Assembly: GCA_964468725.1 (NCBI GenBank)
Contig: CAYXVU010000024.1
Location: 1-40,213, forward strand
Reading direction: 5' to 3'
Length of the DNA: 40,213 nt
From: CAYXVU01 sp964468725
GTDB taxonomy: Bacteria > Acidobacteriota > Blastocatellia > UBA7656
Positions 16,458 to 24,087 of this stretch are shown here, piece after piece. The notes below the pieces were generated by a model. The model was not told where the DNA came from and searched no databases. It saw only the letters and a list, made by a program, of their open reading frames with translations. The position numbers were made by a program, and so were the translations under genes. Position 1 is the first letter of the stretch, and every line of letters begins with the position of its first letter.

Positions 16458-17369
16458 GTGACAAAATCGGCTCTGCTATACCTCTCAACCAGCGAAGGCT
16501 TCAAAAATTTTCTTACGCGCTTCAAATCCTTCAACAATGTGACGCATCGCTTTGTGGCCGGTGAAGAGTTGACTGAGGCCGTTGCGGCAATTCGGCAGTT
16601 AAATCAGAAGCAGATTCCCGCCTCTTTCGATCACCTCGGCGAGGCTATCGCTTCAGAAACTGAAACCCAAGCGGAAGTCGGAGAATATACACGCATCATC
16701 GAGGTCATCAGAGAGCAAGGCTTAGACTCGAATGTCTCTGTCAAACCGACACAATTCGGGTTGGATATAGATAAAGAGCTTTGTTATCGCAACACTCGCG
16801 CTATCGTGGAGGCCGCAGCGCGCCATCAAAACTTTGTGCGCATAGACATGGAAGATTCGACAAAGACCGACGACACCGTCGAACTCTTCAAGCGTTTGCG
16901 CGCAGAGTTCAATAACGTCGGCATCGTCATTCAGTCTTACCTCTATCGCAGCGAGAAAGATATCGAAGACCTATTGAAAGTTGGCGCCCGCATACGGCTC
17001 TGCAAAGGCGCGTACAAAGAGCCGGAGTCGGTCGCATTCCCCAATAAAAAGGATGTGGATGCAAATTACATCAAGTTGATGCGGATGCTGTTGATCTCCG
17101 GTATCTATCACGGCATTGCGACGCATGATGAGAATATGATTGCGGCGACTAAAGAGTTCGCCAAAGAGCGCGGCATTGCGCCCGATCAATTCGAGTTTCA
17201 GATGCTTTACGGCGTGCGCCGCGATTTGCAAGAAAAGTTGGTGAGAGAAGGCTATCGCATGCGCGTCTATGTGCCCTATGGGCATTCGTGGTATCCGTAC
17301 TTCATGCGCCGATTGGCAGAGCGCCCGGCCAATGTCTGGTTCGTCCTGAAAAACATGATCAAAGGCTAA
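16458..17369 (+). CDS. Proline dehydrogenase (monofunctional)
   Basis: 303 residues, the usual size of stand-alone PRODH. This FAD enzyme oxidises proline to pyrroline-5-carboxylate and passes electrons to quinone. The TIM-barrel signatures are visible: VSVKPTQFGLDID, VRIDMEDS, RLCKGAYKEP, MLYGVRRDLQEKL, VYVPYGHSWYPYFMRRLAERPANV. The RR pair in the last motif corresponds to the arginines that bind the proline carboxylate. The start is GTG, with AAAGGAG five bases upstream; the overlapping ATG two bases earlier runs straight into TGA. No P5C dehydrogenase is present in the window. The gene is divergent from the FecA-like receptor and ends at a strong terminator. Confidence 0.92.
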   Translation: MTKSALLYLSTSEGFKNFLTRFKSFNNVTHRFVAGEELTEAVAAIRQLNQKQIPASFDHLGEAIASETETQAEVGEYTRIIEVIREQGLDSNVSVKPTQFGLDIDKELCYRNTRAIVEAAARHQNFVRIDMEDSTKTDDTVELFKRLRAEFNNVGIVIQSYLYRSEKDIEDLLKVGARIRLCKGAYKEPESVAFPNKKDVDANYIKLMRMLLISGIYHGIATHDENMIAATKEFAKERGIAPDQFEFQMLYGVRRDLQEKLVREGYRMRVYVPYGHSWYPYFMRRLAERPANVWFVLKNMIKG

Positions 17370-17380
17370 GGCGACAAATT

Positions 17381-17438
17381 GTTGGCATAAACAGAAAGAG
17401 CCGCTCAACTGTGAGCGGCTCTTTCTGTTTATGCCAAC
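17381..17438. terminator. Strong bidirectional terminator, 27-bp perfect stem
   Basis: Arms 17381-17407 and 17412-17438 are exact reverse complements around the loop ACTG. The stem includes AGAGCCGCTCA/TGAGCGGCTCT with T-rich distal parts (CTTTCTGTTT) in both directions. It sits between the convergent proline dehydrogenase and S41-like genes, 12 and 21 bases from their stop codons, and should terminate both. Confidence 0.9.
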
Positions 17439-17458
17439 GCGCGGGGCGATTTGCCCCA

Positions 17459-18790
17459 TCAAGCTGCGAGTTTCACTTCATCTTTAGGGCTGCCGAGAGA
17501 CGGGGCTTTTAAGGCCGCGACTTTCTTTTGTGCCGCGCCCGCCTTAACCGGCACTTGTTTGACCTTCTCAATCGCTTTCTTCAATTGCACGTCTTCAAGG
17601 GCAGGCTCCGGCTTCGGCTGAGCCGGTTGAGCCGGTGTCGCTTCCTGATCGTCAGCCTCGTCTTCGTCATCGGCTGGCAATACGACTTGGCTCTCGGTCG
17701 GGCGATCAACCTTTTCCGTTGGCGTCACCGACCCGTCCGTGTCCATAAACGGCTTGCCTGCGGCGGGCGCATATTTGGCTGTGGTGATAAGCAGAGCGCC
17801 GCCGTCCGAGAGGGAGAAGAGTTGTTGCTCAGACCCTGCGCCAAACGATTTTTCGCCGACGACCTCGCCGCGTTTTTGATCTTTGACAGCGGCGGCAACG
17901 ATTTCGGCTGCGCCTGCGGTGCTGCGATCAATGATGACAGCTAGCGGCCCGTTGAAGACGACTTTGCTCGGCTCAGCGGGGAACGTCTTTTCATCCTTGC
18001 CGCCTTTGCCGACAATCCGCGCCAGTGAGCCAGAACCTATAAAGAGGTTAGCAACCGCAATCCCTTCTTCGATCTTGCCATTGGCCGCGCCGCGCAGATC
18101 GAGCACGATGCGTTGTGCGCCTTTAGCCAGCAAATCACTCAGTTGCGTTTTGATCTCGGCAGCCTTGTTGGCCGCCAACGTCGTGACGCGAAGGTAGCCG
18201 ACGCCAGTCTCTTCAATCTTGGCTTCTATGGCTGGTTGTACAAGTTTGGCGCGATTCAGCTTCATCTTGCGCGATTGCCCGCGATGCAACACGCGAAGTT
18301 CGATTGCCGTTCCCGGCGTGCCACTGAGCAGTTGTTCGGCGTCATACAAGCTTAAATCGCGGGACGGCACATTGCCGATGTATTCGATTACATCGCCATC
18401 GCGGATACCGGCCTGTTCTGCTGATGAGCCTTTCAGCACCGCCACCACATAGGCGTAGCCGCTTACCTTTGAGAGGAGCAATCCCGTCTCGCCACGCACC
18501 GCTTTCGGATCGTACTGTTTGACCTGTTCGACCGTCAGATAGGCGCTGTACGGGTCAAGCCCATCGGCCAGTCCGCGCAAGCTGCCGATCCGCACCTTCT
18601 CCAAATCGGGTTGGTCTACGTAATCGTTGATGATGTGGTCGAGGACTTCGTCAAAGACGCGCACTTGACCATACGGGTTATTGCCTTGCGCAACGACGCG
18701 TTGCGATTTGGACATGAAGCTGCCAACGACGGCGTAAAATGCGATCAAGGTCGAAAACACGACGATGGCGATTTTGGTTTTGAACTGCAT
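17459..18790 (-). CDS. CtpA/S41-like protease homologue lacking catalytic Ser and Lys
   Basis: 443 residues. An N-terminal hydrophobic anchor (IAIVVFSTLIAFYAVVGSF) places it in the periplasm, membrane-tethered. A CtpA-type N-terminal region, a PDZ domain (about residues 100-180, with SSAEQAGIRDGDVIEYIGN) and an S41 core follow. Where active members read TASAxE, this protein reads STAGAAEI, with Gly293 at the nucleophile position. Exactly 25 residues on, where Prc/CtpA have the general-base Lys in FGKG, it reads FGAG (Ala318). The Gln four residues later is kept (Gln322). It is therefore probably not a standard Ser-Lys protease. The tail is acidic then Pro- and Lys-rich. The frame extends upstream to 18988, but AAGGAG precedes the ATG at 18788-18790. 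It could be a scaffold or regulator of an active protease. Confidence 0.85.
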   Translation of the reverse strand: MQFKTKIAIVVFSTLIAFYAVVGSFMSKSQRVVAQGNNPYGQVRVFDEVLDHIINDYVDQPDLEKVRIGSLRGLADGLDPYSAYLTVEQVKQYDPKAVRGETGLLLSKVSGYAYVVAVLKGSSAEQAGIRDGDVIEYIGNVPSRDLSLYDAEQLLSGTPGTAIELRVLHRGQSRKMKLNRAKLVQPAIEAKIEETGVGYLRVTTLAANKAAEIKTQLSDLLAKGAQRIVLDLRGAANGKIEEGIAVANLFIGSGSLARIVGKGGKDEKTFPAEPSKVVFNGPLAVIIDRSTAGAAEIVAAAVKDQKRGEVVGEKSFGAGSEQQLFSLSDGGALLITTAKYAPAAGKPFMDTDGSVTPTEKVDRPTESQVVLPADDEDEADDQEATPAQPAQPKPEPALEDVQLKKAIEKVKQVPVKAGAAQKKVAALKAPSLGSPKDEVKLAA

Positions 18791-19056
18791 CGGACACTCC
18801 TTACTCAGTGTGCTTCGGGCTGCGTTCATATTAGCGTGGCCTGCCGCGTCACGCAATAAAGATTCTTGCTCGCCTCTCTTTTGAAGAATGTGCTTTAGGG
18901 TGAGGCGCGCTTGCCCATTATGGAGGCCGGGGCACGCCCCTTCTCGACGCCCATCTAAACGAGTACGGCCATCCACGAAGGAGTGCAAATTATCGTCAAT
19001 AGATCAGGTGAGTGACAATTCGCGTTCCTTCGCAGATGACGGTTTCTCACCTTCAA

Positions 19057-22002
19057 CTAATTCGACTGCGGATCGCCGAAGACCGTTTTATCTTTGGCGC
19101 GTTCGTCGAGGTGCTCTTTCATCTTCAAATGCGGCACGCCCTCTTGCAACCACTTGGGCGCGGGTTTGCCTTTCAGCAGGTGATCGAAGTATTCCAGCAT
19201 GCGCACCGAGTAGTCTTTGCGATTCTCCATCTTCGCAAGCCCGTGATTCTCGCCTTTGTATTGCAGCATCACGACGGGCTTATTCAGACGCCGCAGGGTA
19301 TTGAAATACTCGATGCCTTGCGTCCAATCCACCGCGCCGTCTTTGTCGTTGTGCAAGATCATCAGCGGCGTCTTCACATTCTTCGCGTGATAGACGGGCG
19401 AGTTGCGTTGATAGGCTTCGAGGTTATCCCAATAGCCCCCTAAGAATCTTCCTTGACTGCTCTCGAAGATCGGTTGATTGGCCGAACCCGTGTTCCAGTA
19501 AATCAAGTTATACATGCTCAGCATGTTGGTCAGCGGCGCACCCGCGATTGCCGCTTTGAAGGCGTCCGTCTGAGTAATCAGGAAAGCTGTTTGATAGCCG
19601 CCCCACGAGTGGCCGTGAATGGCGACGCGACTCTTGTCTACAACGCCGGTTGCAATCGCCGCGTTGAGCGCGGGCAGCACACACCAGACGGCGGACATGC
19701 CCGGATCATTGACTTTGTAAACGATGTCCGGCATCAACACGGCGTAGCCCTGCGAGGTGTAGAGCGATTTGTTAAAGCTGCCATAAGACGGCACGGCGTA
19801 GGTGTTCGCGCTCTGTGAAAGCTTCTCGTAGATGTAGACGATGGTCGGATAGGACTTGCCCTCTTCGTAGTTGGCAGGCAGAAAGAGCGCGCCCTGCAAC
19901 TTGTCGCCTTTGGCGCTGGTGTAGTTGACAAGCTTCACGCCTTTCGACCAGAAAAAGTTCTTCTGTTGCGGGTTGGCGTCGGTGATGCGCTGGCCGCTTT
20001 GCAACTGGGCATCTGCCATGTAGTAATCCGAGAATGTATCATTCGTCTCGCGCGCATAGAAATACTTTTCGGCATCCTTTGCCTTCATCAGATTGCCGAA
20101 TGCGGCATCCTCCCACAGCAACACCTTCGCGCCGGATTTGCCTTGATCCACGCGCGCCAGCCCTGCCTTTTTCGTCCACTCGCCGTAGGCGATCAGATAG
20201 ACAGGCTTCGCCAGATCAATGCCCTTCTCATCCGGGTCAAGGCGATACCGTCCGCGATAGCGAATCTGCTCCTTTTTCCCGTTGACGGTCAGGTTGGTCG
20301 CCGATCCGCCGTGCGCGGGCACATTCCAAACATCCCACCCGTCCGACAACAACACCGAAGCATCACCTTTCGTCCAGCCGATGGGAAAGCGCGGCGGTTT
20401 GACGATGTTGTGATCGTCTTCGTCGTTGTAGAAGGTTGCGGGCACGCCTTTGGTAAGGTTATGCGATTGGCCAGTCATCATCTCGTAGGTAAAGAAGTGA
20501 CCATCATCGTAATACAAAAAGTGCGTGCCGTCCGCCGAGGTGCCGAAGTAATTGCGGCTCTTTTTAACCGCCAGCTTGCGCGCGCCGGTCTGCAAATCAA
20601 TGGCGTAGATGTCCTGATAGAAGCGCCCGTCGAGATTCGTCATCCATTGATATTCGGTGTTGTCCAACCCAACCGCCCACCTCTGTTTCGGCGCAACCGA
20701 GACTTGTCGCAAGTTGTCGTCGGCGAGGCGAATGAATTTCTTTTCGGCGACGCGATAGAGCGAAAGATAGCTGAAGTTTCTATCGAAGCCCGCTTGCACC
20801 TGCTGCTGCGATTGCAGGCGTTGGTCTTTCCAATGCCAGATGACCATATCGGGTTTGTCCACTTCGTCTTCGGGTTTCTTCATGGCCATCATCGGCGGCT
20901 TGGCATCGGCGGGCTTAGCGTCGTCGCCTTTCTCTTTGTCGGCTTCGGGCTTATCGGCGTTCTCTTTCCTTTTGGCTTCGTGAATACCGAACAGGAGGGC
21001 GCTCAAATCATCCGTCCACTGTGGCGCACGATTGGGGCTGATGGTCATGCCTGCTGGAAAGCTCTTATCGTCTTTCGGGTCGTAGATGGTTTTGCTCGGC
21101 GTCGCCGCAGTGAAATTGCTGAAGCCGATAACGCTGTAGAGCTTATCTTCGAAGCGTTTGTCTTCCGCGCCTTTTAATACGGCAAAGGCGTCGCCCTCTT
21201 CCGTCCAATTCAAGCTGCGGTAATTCGCTTTGTCGCTTTCGAGCGGCAGCAGGGCGCCCGTCGCCATATTGCGAAGTTGCACGCCGTTGCCAGTCTTGTC
21301 GTCTGCGTCAATGACAAGCGCCAGCCATCTGCCTTTTTTGTCGAAGGCAAACTCCGAAACATTACCAACATTCAATTGATTGCCATTGGCCAGTTCAAAG
21401 AGCAGCAAATCCGTGCCCGTCGCTCGGTCGCTTTGCGAGGCTGCGCCGCCGGGGAAAGGGGAAGGCAGCGAAACGGGCGCGTTGCCGCCTGCGGGCGCAT
21501 CGCCTTGTTTATGCATCGCCAACCAGGTCGCTGATTCGCCGGAGAAGCGAAAGCTTTTGATCTTCTCAAACTCGGTCTTCTTTTCAGTTGCCAGGTTGAT
21601 GAGCGCAACTTTGTTAGTCAGCGGCTTGCGATCTTTGCGGGCGCGTTTGACTTCTTTCGCCGTTGGGTAGATGGTGAAGGCTGCCCATTTCGAATCATTC
21701 GAGAAGCTGACGCTCGCGCCGAAGCCTGACATTTCACCGGCAGGAAAGCGTAACTCTTTTCCGTCGCTGATGCGGCGCAGGATGATCTCGCCATCGCCTT
21801 CGTTGGGTGTCAAACGGTAGCCGAACCATTGCCCATCGTTGGAAACGACGGGCGACTGCACCCGTTTCCACTGCCCCATGTCTGCGACTTCGAGCGGGCG
21901 CGGCGCAGATGGCGCGGGTGCGGGTTTCGGACTTTGCGCTGCCGTGAGATTGACGGCCAGCAGGATGGTCAGTACGACAGCCAGTTTGACCTTGATCTTC
22001 AT
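19057..22002 (-). CDS. Secreted S9-family (prolyl oligopeptidase type) peptidase
   Basis: 981 residues. A signal peptide (MKIKVKLAVVLTILLAVNLTAAQ) directs export. A large N-terminal beta-propeller, about residues 40-690, has WD/TolB-like strands and a charged Asp/Glu/Lys-rich insertion around residue 355. An alpha/beta-hydrolase domain follows. The triad is visible as Ser799 in GHSWGGY, Asp888 in HNDKDGAV and His920 in GENHGL. The family cleaves short peptides, often N-terminal dipeptides or after proline. The chosen ATG (22000-22002) has AGGAGG upstream; the frame extends 24 codons further without support. The length exceeds classical prolyl oligopeptidase (about 700), matching the large S9 proteins of Bacteroidota and Acidobacteriota. 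It probably helps feed peptide scavenging; exact specificity is unknown. Confidence 0.92.
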   Translation of the reverse strand: MKIKVKLAVVLTILLAVNLTAAQSPKPAPAPSAPRPLEVADMGQWKRVQSPVVSNDGQWFGYRLTPNEGDGEIILRRISDGKELRFPAGEMSGFGASVSFSNDSKWAAFTIYPTAKEVKRARKDRKPLTNKVALINLATEKKTEFEKIKSFRFSGESATWLAMHKQGDAPAGGNAPVSLPSPFPGGAASQSDRATGTDLLLFELANGNQLNVGNVSEFAFDKKGRWLALVIDADDKTGNGVQLRNMATGALLPLESDKANYRSLNWTEEGDAFAVLKGAEDKRFEDKLYSVIGFSNFTAATPSKTIYDPKDDKSFPAGMTISPNRAPQWTDDLSALLFGIHEAKRKENADKPEADKEKGDDAKPADAKPPMMAMKKPEDEVDKPDMVIWHWKDQRLQSQQQVQAGFDRNFSYLSLYRVAEKKFIRLADDNLRQVSVAPKQRWAVGLDNTEYQWMTNLDGRFYQDIYAIDLQTGARKLAVKKSRNYFGTSADGTHFLYYDDGHFFTYEMMTGQSHNLTKGVPATFYNDEDDHNIVKPPRFPIGWTKGDASVLLSDGWDVWNVPAHGGSATNLTVNGKKEQIRYRGRYRLDPDEKGIDLAKPVYLIAYGEWTKKAGLARVDQGKSGAKVLLWEDAAFGNLMKAKDAEKYFYARETNDTFSDYYMADAQLQSGQRITDANPQQKNFFWSKGVKLVNYTSAKGDKLQGALFLPANYEEGKSYPTIVYIYEKLSQSANTYAVPSYGSFNKSLYTSQGYAVLMPDIVYKVNDPGMSAVWCVLPALNAAIATGVVDKSRVAIHGHSWGGYQTAFLITQTDAFKAAIAGAPLTNMLSMYNLIYWNTGSANQPIFESSQGRFLGGYWDNLEAYQRNSPVYHAKNVKTPLMILHNDKDGAVDWTQGIEYFNTLRRLNKPVVMLQYKGENHGLAKMENRKDYSVRMLEYFDHLLKGKPAPKWLQEGVPHLKMKEHLDERAKDKTVFGDPQSN

Positions 22003-22187
22003 AACGCCTCCTGATTGAGTGGATTCTCCACTGACGAGAGTTGGTGAGCGCAAAGAGACTATTTCAATCCGCACAATGCGTCAAGAAAAGTGAAGTTGTG
22101 AAGCAGAGAAAGAGGCCGGGTCAGGCCGTTCGCAACCAGAGTCGGAGGCGGATGCAGGCAACGGGTGTTCACATCTACGACCAGTGG

Positions 22188-22226
22188 ATCCGTGGCGATC
22201 CGTCCAATCGGTGTCCATCCGTGCCC
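22188..22226. repeat. Degenerate 10-bp tandem repeat (ATCCGTGNCN)
   Basis: Four consecutive units: ATCCGTGGCG, ATCCGTCCA, ATCGGTGTCC and ATCCGTGCCC. It lies in the 316-base gap between the S9 and pilT genes. The pattern recurs in degenerate form at 40103-40200. Otherwise the gap holds only the inverted repeats at 22250-22324. Confidence 0.5.
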
Positions 22227-22249
22227 GATGTCCCTTCCTCTTCCTCACG

Positions 22250-22324
22250 AATCGAGAACAGAGTGACCCGACAGCAGAGCTAACCGATCTCTTCTGCTTC
22301 TATGTTCTCGATTGTCGGTTAGCT
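22250..22324. terminator. Two competing inverted repeats at the pilT 3' end
   Basis: AATCGAGAACA (22250-22260) pairs with TGTTCTCGATT (22303-22313), and AGCTAACCGA (22278-22287) pairs with TCGGTTAGCT (22315-22324). The second pair overlaps the pilT stop codon at 22319-22321. Because the arms interleave, the two stems exclude each other unless a pseudoknot forms. It may be a terminator or 3' regulatory structure; there is no U-run. Confidence 0.4.
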
Positions 22325-23923
22325 GGTTTGTGTGAGAGCTTGAATGAAGCGCGTATCCACGTTGTTGCGCTTGAGCATGGATTCGAAGACCGCTTTATCA
22401 ACGGCTTTCAAATAGGCTTCTTCGGCGGTCACCTGTTTGCTCTTCACCAACTCGAAGAGCGCGTCATTGAGCATCACATTGCCTTGCGCCCGTCCGGTCT
22501 GCATTGACGAAGCAATCTGAAAGGTCTTGCCCTCACGAATCAGATTGCTGATGGCGTTGTTGACGATCAGCACTTCGAGCGCGGCCACGCGTCCGCCGCC
22601 GACCTTTTTGAGCAGGGTTTGCGAAATGACAGCGCGTAAAGATTCCGATAGCATGACCCGAATCTGCATCTGCCGGTCAGGGGGAAATTGGTCAATGATG
22701 CGGTCTACCGTCGAGGCCGCCGTCGTCGTGTGCAGCGTGCCAAAGACCAAGTGTCCAGTCTCAGCCGTCTCAATGGCAATGGCGATGGTCTCTAAATCGC
22801 GCATCTCGCCGACCAAGATAATGTCTGGGTCTTCACGCAACGCTGCGCGCAACGCATCTTTGAACGAATCGGTGTGGTTGTGAACTTCGCGCTGATTAAT
22901 CAAGCATTTCTTATTTTCATGAACGAATTCAATCGGGTCTTCGATGGTGATGACATGGTCGCTGCGCGTGCGATTGACATAGTCTACCATCGCACACAGC
23001 GTCGTAGATTTGCCCGAACCTGTCGGCCCGGTCACCAACACCAGCCCTTTGTTCAAGTGGCAGAGTTTCAAAATGTGTTGCGAAAGCCCGAGCTTCTCCG
23101 CCGTCAAAATGTCATTCGGGATGACCCGAAAGACGCCGCCCATCCCTTTGCGGTCACGAAAGATGTTGGCGCGAAAGCGCGCCAATCCGGCAATCTCATA
23201 GGCAAAATCCGTATCATTGCGGTGCTCGTATTCTGCGCGATTCTTTTCCGGCAGAATTGAAGTCACCAACTCTTTGGCGACCTCTGGCGTGAGGGGCGGC
23301 TGCGTTGCATCGAGCAGCTTCATCTCGCCGTCTTTGCGAACCATCGGCGGCATGCTGACGCTCAGATGCAAATCCGAAGCGCCCATCGCAACCATCGAAT
23401 AAAAGAGCTTGTCCATTTTGCTGGCATTCGGCGCGGCATTCGGCGCGACAATCGCCATTGACAGCGCCGCCGTTTGTCGAACGGGCGCGTCGGGCGCAGG
23501 CAGCGGCGCGCTGCGGCGCACAGCCGGTTGGGCAGGGCTTGCTTCGGCTGCGCCTGGTCGCGCCCCATTGGGCATTCCGTTTCCCATAGCGGAGGGACGC
23601 GCACTGGCGTCTACAGAGATTGCCGGTTTGAAACTGGCGGAAAAACCGGCGGCGGTGCGCGCGATCTTGACTTTGAACAAGCCAATGCCTGTACATTGGT
23701 AATCAAATTCAGCGGCAGCGGTCGCTTGTAAGGCGCGCCGCGCTTCTTCCGTGACGATGGGCTGTAGCAAGGAGCCGATTTGCGGATGGGTCAGCGGATT
23801 GGCCGACAGGTTGTGTGCGCCCGCATCGGTCATTAATCGCGCACACTGTCCAGGTTGAAAGAGCAGCTCTTTGCCGTGTTGTTGATGCAAGACGCCGAGC
23901 AGATTATTCAGACTATCAAGCAT
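22319..23923 (-). CDS. pilT: PilT-type twitching ATPase with an extra N-terminal domain
   Basis: 534 residues, against about 345-370 for ordinary PilT. Residues about 170-534 form a standard hexameric retraction ATPase that depolymerises type IV pili at the inner membrane. It contains ASDLHLSV, Walker A GPTGSGKST with Lys305, the Asp box (TIEDPIEFVH), the Walker B region EDPDIILVGEMRD and the His box HLVFGTLHTT. The first 110 residues resemble a second, divergent copy of the PilT N-terminal PAS-like domain: EEARRALQATAAAEFDYQCT parallels EKNRAEYEHRNDTDFAYEIA, and GLFKVKIAR parallels ARFRANIFR. A Pro/Ala-rich linker (about 110-168) joins the two. GGAG lies before the ATG. Other pilus genes are not in the window. 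Confidence 0.9.
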   Translation of the reverse strand: MLDSLNNLLGVLHQQHGKELLFQPGQCARLMTDAGAHNLSANPLTHPQIGSLLQPIVTEEARRALQATAAAEFDYQCTGIGLFKVKIARTAAGFSASFKPAISVDASARPSAMGNGMPNGARPGAAEASPAQPAVRRSAPLPAPDAPVRQTAALSMAIVAPNAAPNASKMDKLFYSMVAMGASDLHLSVSMPPMVRKDGEMKLLDATQPPLTPEVAKELVTSILPEKNRAEYEHRNDTDFAYEIAGLARFRANIFRDRKGMGGVFRVIPNDILTAEKLGLSQHILKLCHLNKGLVLVTGPTGSGKSTTLCAMVDYVNRTRSDHVITIEDPIEFVHENKKCLINQREVHNHTDSFKDALRAALREDPDIILVGEMRDLETIAIAIETAETGHLVFGTLHTTTAASTVDRIIDQFPPDRQMQIRVMLSESLRAVISQTLLKKVGGGRVAALEVLIVNNAISNLIREGKTFQIASSMQTGRAQGNVMLNDALFELVKSKQVTAEEAYLKAVDKAVFESMLKRNNVDTRFIQALTQTS

Positions 23924-24020
23924 AGTTCTCCGTGCTGGGAAGGATAAGAAGAGGTTCCCACAGAGGCAATCAAGGTGAGCTTCTTGACGGCGCCCATACT
24001 ACAACACCCCGCTTATGGAT

Positions 24021-24033
24021 GGAATAGTATTCC
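24021..24033. promoter_or_regulatory. 13-bp palindrome upstream of queA
   Basis: GGAATA-G-TATTCC is a perfect 6-1-6 palindrome in the 164-base gap between the divergent pilT and queA genes, 54 bases before the queA ATG. It could be an operator. No convincing promoter was seen beside it. Confidence 0.3.
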
Positions 24034-24087
24034 CTCAGCGCCCCGCATCATTTGCGCGGCTGCGGTTTGAAACTTACAATCCCGCTG

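Noticed and set aside
17381..17438. Miniature transposon reading of the 27-bp perfect inverted repeat
   Set aside because: A four-base loop between convergent genes with T-rich flanks is better explained by a bidirectional terminator.
19966..21177. 403-codon open frame on the plus strand opposite the S9 peptidase
   Set aside because: Mirror frame of a well-supported gene; no ribosome binding site, signal peptide or family motif.
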